From positions 1 to 5,784 of the forward strand of contig JAJRXH010000642.1 of NCBI GenBank assembly GCA_024276395.1: a stretch of 5,784 bases of DNA, given 5' to 3'. Positions within the stretch are counted from its first letter, which is position 1, and each line of letters starts with the position of its first letter. The DNA is from an archaeon (GTDB taxonomy: Archaea; Asgardarchaeota; Heimdallarchaeia; Hodarchaeales; S146-22). Made by a program: the position numbers and the translations under genes. Positions 1 to 5,504 of this stretch are shown here, piece by piece. The notes beneath the pieces are model-generated. The model made no database searches and was not told the origin of the DNA. It worked only from the letters and a program-made list of their open reading frames with translations.

Positions 1-52
1 ATTACATTCCGTTACACCACGGGATAACTGAATAACTCTCCTATATGGTTGG

Positions 53-82
53 AAAAAAGATCACTAAAATCAGTTTAGTGAT
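53..82 (-). terminator. Hairpin plus T6, intrinsic-terminator-like, leftward
   Basis: A perfect 9-bp inverted repeat (60-68 with 74-82, 5-nt loop) is followed on the minus strand by C and six T (58 to 53). It lies about 130 nt past the stop of the RelE-like gene. It may be a backup terminator for that transcript. The stem is AT-rich, so it is not strong. Confidence 0.4.
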
Positions 83-170
83 ATTTCATTTCCACAAAAT
101 CTTACTTGTAATCGATCAAAAAAGAATTTTTAGATTCATATCATAAAGATCCTTGCAGAAATGGATGTTC

Positions 171-187
171 ATTAAAAAAAGAAAGAG
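171..187 (-). terminator. T-rich terminator tract after the RelE-like gene
   Basis: On the minus strand a run of seven T (180 to 174) inside a pyrimidine-rich stretch follows the RelE-like stop codon by about 30 nt. Archaeal RNA polymerase commonly terminates at T-runs without a hairpin, so this is the likely first terminator of that transcript. Confidence 0.45.
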
Positions 188-214
188 ATAATGATCCTTT
201 TCAGTCTTTAAAGT

Positions 215-580
215 TTATGTGGCAGGACAATATTTTGGATGTTTCTTGTAGGTACTTGCAGTGCGCTTGAGTATTTGGGTAACATGTACTATTTTTTCTT
301 GCTCGTTAATCCAAAAGATGAGTCGATAACTCTTGATTTTGGCACGTCGACAAGTGTTACAACCACGGAGTTTTTGAAATTTTTTTGGATTGAATGGTAG
401 CTCTATATGAATTATTCTTTGGACTTCCTCCATCACCTCCTTTTTGGAACGAACACGTCTCATAAAGGCATCCCACGCTTTTTCATTGTAAATCACCTTG
501 TAAATAGCATAATTAGGTAATTTTCTTGGGCGGCGTTGAATTTGGCCACGTCTCTTTTGGAAGGTTGCCCTAGAGGACAT
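215..580 (-). CDS. RelE/ParE-superfamily toxin-like protein, probable mRNA interferase
   Basis: The 121-residue protein fits the RelE fold. Numbered from the ATG at 580: a basic tail (1-22), first strand YKVIYNEKAW (27-36), two helices (36-60), then KLRG (70-73) and RRAKIKSYRLIFWI (78-91), strand IVHVTQIL and a final R106-x4-Y111. Basic and aromatic residues at these places (K70, R72, R79, K81, R86, R106, Y111) resemble those RelE toxins use to cut ribosome-bound mRNA. C74 and C77 form an unusual CxxC. The frame stays open to a GTG at 619 (134 aa). I prefer the ATG because the fold starts well after it, but neither start has a clean Shine-Dalgarno, and translation may be coupled to the short ORFs upstream. 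No typical antitoxin is seen on either side, so this may be a solitary or decayed toxin gene. A ParE-like gyrase poison is the alternative. Confidence 0.78.
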   Translation of the reverse strand: MSSRATFQKRRGQIQRRPRKLPNYAIYKVIYNEKAWDAFMRRVRSKKEVMEEVQRIIHIELPFNPKKFQKLRGCNTCRRAKIKSYRLIFWINEQEKIVHVTQILKRTASTYKKHPKYCPAT

Positions 581-599
581 CTTGCCCGTGAGTGTCAGT

Positions 600-653
600 C
601 TAGGGTACAACGAGGGCACCCACCAGACCGAAAATGGTAGTGGGTGGTGTCAT
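600..653 (-). CDS. Very short ORF (17 aa) between the 35-aa ORF and the RelE-like gene
   Basis: The ATG at 653 has the Shine-Dalgarno GAGGTGA (664 to 658) 4 nt upstream. It overlaps the TGA of the preceding ORF as ATGA, an arrangement typical of translational coupling. The peptide MTPPTTIFGLVGALVVP is hydrophobic and resembles nothing I recognise. Its stop is 19 nt before the ATG of the RelE-like gene and lies inside that gene's longer GTG-started frame. It could be a leader peptide that feeds ribosomes into the toxin gene, or it could be chance. Confidence 0.25.
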   Translation of the reverse strand: MTPPTTIFGLVGALVVP

Positions 654-757
654 TGTCTCACCTCGGTTTTTCTTGTGAGTAGGAAAATGGCCATCACCGA
701 TGAAAAACAACATCGATGGGACGCCATCACTCGTGTTGAAGGTTTTTGTTCTTCCAT
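650..757 (-). CDS. Short ORF (35 aa) with strong ribosome binding site, unknown
   Basis: The ATG at 757 is preceded by a perfect GGAGGT (770 to 765) with a 7-nt spacer, the same motif and spacing as the PIN-like gene in this window. A TATA box sits at 827-836, so transcription would start near 804. The product begins MEEQKPSTRVMASHRCC, is basic, has a short hydrophobic stretch and ends at a TGA overlapping the next ATG. It lies where a toxin's partner would be expected but is shorter than usual antitoxins and shows no DNA-binding motif. The initiation signals are more convincing than the peptide. It may be a small protein, a leader peptide, or the start of a gene broken by a frameshift. Confidence 0.35.
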   Translation of the reverse strand: MEEQKPSTRVMASHRCCFSSVMAIFLLTRKTEVRQ

Positions 758-764
758 TAACTTT

Positions 765-770
765 ACCTCC
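765..770 (-). promoter_or_regulatory. Shine-Dalgarno GGAGGT of the 35-aa ORF
   Basis: A perfect GGAGGT lies 7 nt before the ATG at 757. It is the best evidence that translation begins here rather than at the in-frame-open ATG at 827, which overlaps the TATA box. Confidence 0.5.
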
Positions 771-826
771 AAATGATGCTAGCACCAGTCGGGTGGTAAC
801 CAGCAAGAAATAAAGGTATTTGGTCA

Positions 827-836
827 TTTATAAAAG
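827..836 (-). promoter_or_regulatory. Archaeal TATA box for the RelE-like transcript
   Basis: CTTTTATAAA on the minus strand fits the archaeal TATA consensus. Transcription would start about 25 nt on, near 804, leaving a leader of about 47 nt with the GGAGGT site before the 35-aa ORF. No other TATA-like box lies closer to the RelE-like gene, so the short ORFs and the toxin are probably co-transcribed. Confidence 0.5.
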
Positions 837-935
837 TTGCTAGAGAGTGGAATGAAGCGGCAGGTGCATTCAGCATATTAGGTTCAACATTTCATTTTTT
901 TCGATGAAATAATAAATTGTCATTTAGATAATAGA

Positions 936-953
936 GGAGAAAAAAGAAAGAAG
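936..953 (-). terminator. Pyrimidine-rich T-tract after the Argonaute gene
   Basis: On the minus strand a T6 run (945 to 940) in a C/T-only stretch begins about 45 nt after the Argonaute stop codon. This is a typical archaeal U-rich termination signal and would end the PIN-Argonaute transcript before the RelE-like promoter. Confidence 0.45.
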
Positions 954-995
954 ACAGAGCCACTTTCTTGTTTCCCTTCTGGAATCCATTGGCAG

Positions 996-3503
996 TTAGA
1001 GCATCCACAGTTGTTCTCTTTTCAAGTCAGCATTGATGCCGAGGGAAAGGATTTTAGAGGCCTTGTGAGCAAGATGAATGGTTACTGGGAGTTTTGACAC
1101 GCCAAACTTGACAGCCCAATTGAGACGTGTCAAGTAGAGCACTTGACGGATGCAATCATTCGTTATTTCCTGGAAGGTAATTGATTCGCTGTTCTTCAAT
1201 AGTGTCTCAGACACGTGACTCAGTCTAAGTTTCAGCAGTCTTGGCATCACGTTACCTCCTGGGATTTCACCTCCGTAAGTGTTGAGTAAGAATGTATCTT
1301 CGATTTTTCCTCCCATCGTTAGCTGCTTGCCCACGTGAATGTAAAAGCCACTTCTTGCGACTTTATCTGACGGACGTCCATTTTCGATTTCTAATAGGGG
1401 TAATCCACTTGATTTAGAGATGGCAATGCCAATGAACCTCAGTCCATCTTCTTGCTCTAATTCCTTCATTGCTTCAAGTTCTTCACGAGAAAATTCACCG
1501 TCACGATGGATAACGATCACTTCAACTTCTTTTTTATCTGCTTGAATGTCTTGAACAAGATGTCGAATTAATTTCACGAATTCATCCCTAGGAATGATAT
1601 CTTTTCCTTGAGGTGTTTGGATGGGGATGTTTGTGTGATGAATTATTTCTCCGTGATTGTCCTGCACAACAATGGTGGCGAACATATCGTTTTTCCCGGG
1701 GCGACGTGAAATATCATATCCGATGTAAATTGCGTTGGGAAACAATTTTGAACAAGGTTCTTTCAGTTTCCAAGGCACACCACCAAGCTTTGAGTAAATG
1801 GCAATGGCAAGGTTGAAATAGATGAAATTCTTTTTTAGCTTCCCTTGTTCAATTGATTGTACGGGAATGGGTGAATCTGCGACTTGTCCTCGCGAAGCTA
1901 ATGCTCGTTGCCGTATCAGTGAGTAAAAACTGTCATCACTACTGTCAGAACGTGGAAGGACCTGCACGATCACTTTATTTGGATATTCTGCCTTTCGTGC
2001 TCGTTCAACCAACTTGCCAGCTTCTTTGAGGTAACGTCTTTTGTTCAAATTTTTATCGATTTCAGAGTCATAGTAATGCTCCTTAAAGAACACCTTGTCA
2101 AAGAAGTTAAGTTCCTTTAATTCACTCTCTAATCTTTCTTTAAATCTTTTCGATTCCCTACAGAGCTTGTCGCTACCAATGATGTAGATGTTTGTGCGAC
2201 GATCTGGTAATCTCCCCCAAGGACCGAATTTTTTCATTCCTTTCTGAGGGATACGATGTGTCTTATCGTTACCAAAGCACAGGTTTGGTAATTCGATGCT
2301 CTCTAGGAAGACTATCGATTTCCCATAATCTCCACTTCTACCCTTTTTGAGGCCATCCACAGTCAGGAAACTTAATTTTAATCCTAAAGATGGATTTTCT
2401 GAGAGAAGTTCATTAAGAATGGATAGCCATTGCATCATTCTCTCATAGTACTCCTTCGTGGAAGGAAAAATAGTTTCTTGAATTCTTGTTTCAATTTTCT
2501 TGCGGCTATCACCGTCGGAATCATCAAAAAAAACATCTAAAATCGTTGAAAGCGTTGTCGTGCTAGGTGTTAAGGTTAATATGGTTGAGAGGTAAGTATT
2601 TTCTTGTATTTTTCCTTGATAATATTTCTTGACCACAATGATTGGTGCATTGAACGTATCTTTGTTCTCTTTAATTCGTGCCAATTCCAATAATTGATCA
2701 TGCTTTTCTGGATTTGTAACAAATTTTTTCCTATAATATTCTAAAACTTCTTCAAGGTGATGTTCATATTCTGGATCGTTCTTGGTGATGATTTTTTCTA
2801 TTTTTCCAGCATATCTTGGTCCAAACCCTCCATTCACGTATTTATCAATCGTGTTCACCTCAAGCCCCTTGAATGAGTTGAGATCATAATTCTTGAAGTG
2901 GGCAATCTTTAACAAGACATCTAAACTTGGGGTGATAGAAAGGTCATACACTTCCTTGAGTCCTAAGATCATTTCATTATCTTTTCTAATGAACCATTCA
3001 AGTCTAATACCCCTTCTGACGATCAATTTCAGGTCATCTTTAAGGTAAATCACCTCTTCTGATGAGGAATCATTCAACAATAATTTTCTTCCCTTTTTGT
3101 CAAATTGCTTGCTTAATGTGTTCTCAATAATACTACTCATCACGTGAAAGAGTTCAATTTCCGTCAAACTTCTTTTTTCGATGGACAAGGGGATGCGAAT
3201 TCTCTTATCGTTGATCGTAACCTCGACTCCTTCTTCTAGGAGTTTCAGGAAATCCGGTTGTTTTGTCAACACGATTATTTTCGTCCCAAATCGGTTAAGA
3301 ACGAGGGTATCACGACCTGAGCCTTTAAGTCTCTTGACTAGCTCATATCTAACCTTTCCTAAGTTTTCATCATCATTCTCCATTTGAATTGTCACTACAA
3401 AGGAGATCCACTGGTTAAGCATTGTTTTTGGATCAATTGGACCAACTAATGGAATGAAATATTCGGTTTCGTGTGTTTTTCGGAGTTTGCTTCGTGTTCT
3501 CAT
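996..3503 (-). CDS. ago: Long prokaryotic Argonaute (N-PAZ-like-MID-PIWI), probably catalytic
   Basis: An 835-aa guide-dependent nucleic-acid-binding protein, probably a target-cleaving nuclease. Numbering is from the ATG at 3503. Residues 1-190 are N and L1 regions; 205-315 are PAZ-like (EYYRKKF near 255, NAPIIVV near 288); 430-580 are MID, ending in the family-typical KLGGVPWKL; 590-835 are PIWI. Catalytic residues seen: D597 in YIGYDIS, D668 in HRDG and H813 in IHLAHK, giving D-D-H. The glutamate-finger position (about 38 residues after the first Asp in PfAgo) falls on QGKD, so D635 or a nearby residue may replace Glu. The intact hydrophobic C-terminus (QLWML) argues against truncation. 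The start is the ATG because GGTG (3513 to 3510) lies 6 nt before it; a GTG at 3512 would overlap that site. It lies 58 nt after the PIN-like gene and is probably co-transcribed. Guide and target type (DNA or RNA) cannot be read from sequence. Confidence 0.93.
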   Translation of the reverse strand: MRTRSKLRKTHETEYFIPLVGPIDPKTMLNQWISFVVTIQMENDDENLGKVRYELVKRLKGSGRDTLVLNRFGTKIIVLTKQPDFLKLLEEGVEVTINDKRIRIPLSIEKRSLTEIELFHVMSSIIENTLSKQFDKKGRKLLLNDSSSEEVIYLKDDLKLIVRRGIRLEWFIRKDNEMILGLKEVYDLSITPSLDVLLKIAHFKNYDLNSFKGLEVNTIDKYVNGGFGPRYAGKIEKIITKNDPEYEHHLEEVLEYYRKKFVTNPEKHDQLLELARIKENKDTFNAPIIVVKKYYQGKIQENTYLSTILTLTPSTTTLSTILDVFFDDSDGDSRKKIETRIQETIFPSTKEYYERMMQWLSILNELLSENPSLGLKLSFLTVDGLKKGRSGDYGKSIVFLESIELPNLCFGNDKTHRIPQKGMKKFGPWGRLPDRRTNIYIIGSDKLCRESKRFKERLESELKELNFFDKVFFKEHYYDSEIDKNLNKRRYLKEAGKLVERARKAEYPNKVIVQVLPRSDSSDDSFYSLIRQRALASRGQVADSPIPVQSIEQGKLKKNFIYFNLAIAIYSKLGGVPWKLKEPCSKLFPNAIYIGYDISRRPGKNDMFATIVVQDNHGEIIHHTNIPIQTPQGKDIIPRDEFVKLIRHLVQDIQADKKEVEVIVIHRDGEFSREELEAMKELEQEDGLRFIGIAISKSSGLPLLEIENGRPSDKVARSGFYIHVGKQLTMGGKIEDTFLLNTYGGEIPGGNVMPRLLKLRLSHVSETLLKNSESITFQEITNDCIRQVLYLTRLNWAVKFGVSKLPVTIHLAHKASKILSLGINADLKREQLWML

Positions 3504-3509
3504 TAGATC

Positions 3510-3513
3510 CACC
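3510..3513 (-). promoter_or_regulatory. Shine-Dalgarno GGTG of the Argonaute gene
   Basis: GGTG, followed after one base by ATC, matches the archaeal anti-Shine-Dalgarno with a 6-nt spacer to the ATG at 3503. It decides against the GTG start at 3512, which lies within this site. Confidence 0.55.
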
Positions 3514-3561
3514 GTTTGTTTTTTAGTTTAGAAATAAATGATAAAAAAGATGGTTATGCTA

Positions 3562-3915
3562 TTAACTATGGATCCTGAATAACTCTTTTTTTCCATATTT
3601 ATCATATTTGAAGACTCTAAATTCATAGTTTGAGCTGGTTGAGGGCACTCTTTGTACCAGCAGGATGATTTTACCAGCATTGATGATTTCGTGGTAGGCA
3701 TTATTCCGATGAGCTTCGACGAAGTCGCGATCTTCCGTGATGATGCCATCATAATTTTCCTTAACTAGTTTCACTATTGAGGAGTCTGATGCGCCATGGT
3801 AGTTTCGCGGTAAATCCATAAGATTATGGCCCATTTCTGATAGTTTTCTGGCAAGTTTCATCCACTTAGCATCTGACTTTAGTCTCATTGCATTTTCATC
3901 TATTAAAATTCTCAT
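3562..3915 (-). CDS. PIN-like predicted RNase, DUF5615/Mut7-C type
   Basis: A 117-aa protein, the usual size for this toxin-like RNase family. It begins MRILIDEN (acidic D6, E7), followed by a helix ending in SEMGH (26-30). Then come GASD (41-44, D44), a helix KLVKENYDG, and the strand-loop IITEDRDF (58-65; D62, D64). This order of LIDEN, GH, GASD and T-x-D-x-DF is the DUF5615 signature, and the acidic residues would bind the metal used for RNA cleavage. The C-terminal part (82-117) is a strand-rich end. The start is the ATG at 3915 because a perfect GGAGGT lies 7 nt upstream; the longer in-frame ATG at 3942 would ignore it. It is the first gene of the operon with Argonaute. Members are often paired with a DUF433 antitoxin; none is seen here. 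Substrate and role with Argonaute are inferred. Confidence 0.85.
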   Translation of the reverse strand: MRILIDENAMRLKSDAKWMKLARKLSEMGHNLMDLPRNYHGASDSSIVKLVKENYDGIITEDRDFVEAHRNNAYHEIINAGKIILLVQRVPSTSSNYEFRVFKYDKYGKKELFRIHS

Positions 3916-3922
3916 TGGAATT

Positions 3923-3928
3923 ACCTCC
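3923..3928 (-). promoter_or_regulatory. Shine-Dalgarno GGAGGT of the PIN-like gene
   Basis: A perfect GGAGGT lies 7 nt before the ATG at 3915. It fixes the start and gives a 117-aa rather than a 126-aa product. Confidence 0.65.
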
Positions 3929-3945
3929 GATAAATTCTTCATTCA

Positions 3946-3965
3946 GAAGTTGATAATTCAACTTC
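3946..3965. promoter_or_regulatory. 8+4+8 perfect dyad between TATA box and PIN-like gene
   Basis: GAAGTTGA (3946-3953) and TCAACTTC (3958-3965) form a perfect inverted repeat around TAAT. It starts about 24 nt downstream of the TATA box, right at the predicted transcript start. It could be an operator for a dimeric repressor or an 8-bp hairpin in the mRNA leader. The divergent HTH protein is one candidate binder, by inference only. Confidence 0.4.
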
Positions 3966-3987
3966 CAACATCAATGCGTTTGTCATT

Positions 3988-4003
3988 GTATAAAAAATAT
4001 TTC
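3988..4003 (-). promoter_or_regulatory. TATA box of the PIN-Argonaute operon
   Basis: On the minus strand, TATTTTTTATA (3999 to 3989) follows the purine-rich GAAA-like stretch expected of a BRE. Transcription would begin near 3967, about 50 nt before the PIN-like ATG. The same bases read on the plus strand (TATAAAAAATA) also resemble a TATA box, so orientation is inferred from the gene that follows. Confidence 0.5.
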
Positions 4004-4063
4004 ATCATAAACATACATCTCTTATTCATCACTGAATGAAGACTAGAGCAGTCTGTGAATGCT

Positions 4064-4105
4064 AGAGTTGACTCTTGGAATGTAATTGTCATTATGTAAT
4101 CATAA
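4064..4105. repeat. Two small perfect dyads in the divergent region
   Basis: AGAGT-TG-ACTCT (4064-4075) and TTATG-TAAT-CATAA (4092-4105) are perfect inverted repeats between the two divergent TATA boxes. The second shares its TAAT centre with the dyad at 3946-3965. Such sites suit transcription-factor binding, but arms of 5 bp in AT-rich DNA can arise by chance. Confidence 0.22.
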
Positions 4106-4150
4106 CAGAGACGAGATGATGATGCGCCATAATGCGAGAGGGCCGAATGA

Positions 4151-4164
4151 GAAATATATATAAG
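4151..4164 (+). promoter_or_regulatory. Strong rightward BRE/TATA box
   Basis: GAGAAA followed by TATATATAAG is close to an ideal archaeal BRE plus TATA box. The predicted start is near 4187. The next plus-strand gene starts 318 nt after the box, so this promoter either makes a long 5' leader for that gene or drives a separate small RNA. Confidence 0.5.
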
Positions 4165-4186
4165 ACGACTTTCACTGATGTTATCT

Positions 4187-4276
4187 TAGAGATGAAAAAT
4201 GTTTGTATGTAATGACATAAAAGTCGATCATGATCTAGGACTTACCGCTTTGTCATCCACGTCAAGCTAGTTTTTT
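4187..4276 (+). ncRNA. Candidate small structured RNA
   Basis: The stretch begins about 25 nt after the strong TATA box and ends in a T6 run (4271-4276). Inside it a nested fold is possible: ATGACA (4212-4217) with TGTCAT (4251-4256), and AAGTC (4221-4225) with GACTT (4239-4243), around the palindrome GATCATGATC (4226-4235). Only a six-codon ORF lies near its 5' end. It matches no RNA family I know. It could instead be an mRNA leader for the downstream gene. Confidence 0.3.
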
Positions 4277-4469
4277 GTCAGTTCTTCTAGGCAATTCCAC
4301 TTGAACATCTTTTCTCCGCCAATCATCACCGTTACGTGCGCACTGATCATGTTATCTCATCATTTCCTTCGGACTTAGAATTAGAGACTGGCTTGATTTC
4401 GTCAAATCTTGTGATGACGTCGTGTAACGTTGCTCCAATTCTGATCTTATGAAAATTTCATCTTCAAAG

Positions 4470-4475
4470 AAGGTG
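4470..4475 (+). promoter_or_regulatory. Shine-Dalgarno AAGGTG of the HTH/zinc gene
   Basis: GGTG (4472-4475) lies 3 nt before the first ATG (4479) and 6 nt before the second (4482). The 6-nt spacing equals that of the Argonaute gene, which favours the second ATG. Confidence 0.5.
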
Positions 4476-4481
4476 TAGATG

Positions 4482-5504
4482 ATGTTGTCCATTTCTCATG
4501 GCAAGAAAAAAAATGCGGAACATAAGAATGTTGATCCAGATATTGATATTAAAATACCTAAAACTGTAGAAAGAATTTGGCGTGTATTATTAAAAAATTG
4601 TAACACCCCAATGACGACAAGAGAGATAGCAAGAGAGTTAGAGGTAACACCAAATGCCATTGTTCAAGCAGTCAATAGATATCCTGAGTATTTCAACATT
4701 AAATCAAGGAAACCTCTCCTGATTGCAATACCAATAACTATAGAGTCCATTGCCTTTAGGGAGGATAACACATGTTTGATATGCAAGAGAATAGAGTCAA
4801 ATCCAAAAAATGGCGAAATCTTTTCACTGAGTGGAAAGCCTCATGGTCAAAAATTCAATGATTGGCAGTTCATCTGTTCTCATTGTTCTGAAAAATTGAA
4901 AACAATGAAATTATCCGAGTATTTGAATACACTTCCCGAAGAACACCGTGAGGCTCTTCTTAATGATATCAGTGCTCGAAAGGTGAGAGGAGGAATCCAG
5001 CATTTGGTGCAGCAGCTGCAAGTAGTTGGGAAGAAAATTCGCGATGACCTCGTAAAACGAGTGACCCTTTATCAGGAGATTGTGGTGCAAAAAAGAATTC
5101 GAATAGATGCTCAGCTTCGAGTTAGAGTTTCTCACGTGGTTGAAATGGTCCGTCTTTCTCAGTGGATACTAAATTTTTTGTACGCGCTAAAAAGAAATGA
5201 AAGTACTTGGAGAGACGACCGATCCATAGGTAAAGACATTAGATCATTCTTTCATAATTTGGATTCACAGAATCTTCTTGGCTTACATGGTAGAAGTATG
5301 ACAGATCTATTAGAGGTAATTACCAACAACGATCTAAATTGGCAGACAATTGATATCTACCAGATTAATTCGTCACGGTATGTGATCTTATGTAAAACGG
5401 AAATTAGTGCAAGTTTTCAGGACGTGATACTAAGTTTAACATCAGATTTTTCAGATAAGTTTAGAGTGGATGAAAATGAAAAAACCACCAGTGACCAGGG
5501 GTAA
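4482..5504 (+). CDS. Unrecognised protein with N-terminal helix-turn-helix and four-cysteine zinc-like module
   Basis: A 340-aa protein that I cannot assign to a family. Numbering is from the ATG at 4482. Residues 1-24 are a charged tail. Residues 25-82 look like a winged helix: helix TVERIWRVLLKN, then TTREIARELEVTPNAIVQAVNR as helix-turn-helix, then a wing-like YFNIKSRKPLLIAIPI. C98-x2-C101 and C132-x2-C135 can bind one zinc with a 30-residue insert. Residues 140-240 are helical and basic, with a long amphipathic stretch near 165-215; 250-330 are mixed, ending in an acidic tail. No membrane segment or catalytic motif stands out. It is divergent from the PIN-Argonaute operon, as regulators often are, so it may control that operon or bind nucleic acid with Argonaute (inference). 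The ATG at 4479 is an alternative start. The last codons (SDQG) lie in the 157-nt repeat, so the natural C-terminus may have been altered. Confidence 0.75.
   Translation: MLSISHGKKKNAEHKNVDPDIDIKIPKTVERIWRVLLKNCNTPMTTREIARELEVTPNAIVQAVNRYPEYFNIKSRKPLLIAIPITIESIAFREDNTCLICKRIESNPKNGEIFSLSGKPHGQKFNDWQFICSHCSEKLKTMKLSEYLNTLPEEHREALLNDISARKVRGGIQHLVQQLQVVGKKIRDDLVKRVTLYQEIVVQKRIRIDAQLRVRVSHVVEMVRLSQWILNFLYALKRNESTWRDDRSIGKDIRSFFHNLDSQNLLGLHGRSMTDLLEVITNNDLNWQTIDIYQINSSRYVILCKTEISASFQDVILSLTSDFSDKFRVDENEKTTSDQG

Noticed and set aside
582..776. Plus-strand open frame of 64 aa opposite the short ORFs
   Set aside because: No ribosome site or promoter on this strand, composition is not protein-like, and the minus strand has clear initiation signals.
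600..827. Minus-strand open frame of 75 aa beginning at 827
   Set aside because: Its ATG overlaps the TATA box and lies upstream of the predicted transcript start. Only its last 17 codons have a ribosome site, and these are listed separately.
889..910. Hairpin ATTTCAT / ATGAAAT as terminator or regulatory element
   Set aside because: The stem is short and AT-only apart from one pair per arm, it has no T-run after it on the minus strand, and it lies downstream of a better T-tract terminator.
1613..1816. Plus-strand open frame inside the Argonaute gene, and a similar one at 3181-3387
   Set aside because: Antisense shadows of the strongly supported Argonaute reading frame, without start signals.
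996..3503. Short Argonaute system of the SPARTA type
   Set aside because: The protein has N-terminal and PAZ-like regions and Asp-Asp-His catalytic residues, and no TIR, SIR2 or APAZ partner is present.
3528..3752. Minus-strand 74-aa frame overlapping the PIN-like gene
   Set aside because: A shifted-frame shadow of a recognised family member with intact motifs.
4112..4180. Box C/D-like small RNA (ATGATGA near 4115 and CTGA near 4175)
   Set aside because: No terminal stem closes the boxes, the internal D'/C' boxes are weak, and the would-be guide region is the strong TATA box.
4911..5135. Minus-strand frame inside the HTH/zinc gene
   Set aside because: Antisense shadow with no ribosome site or family resemblance.
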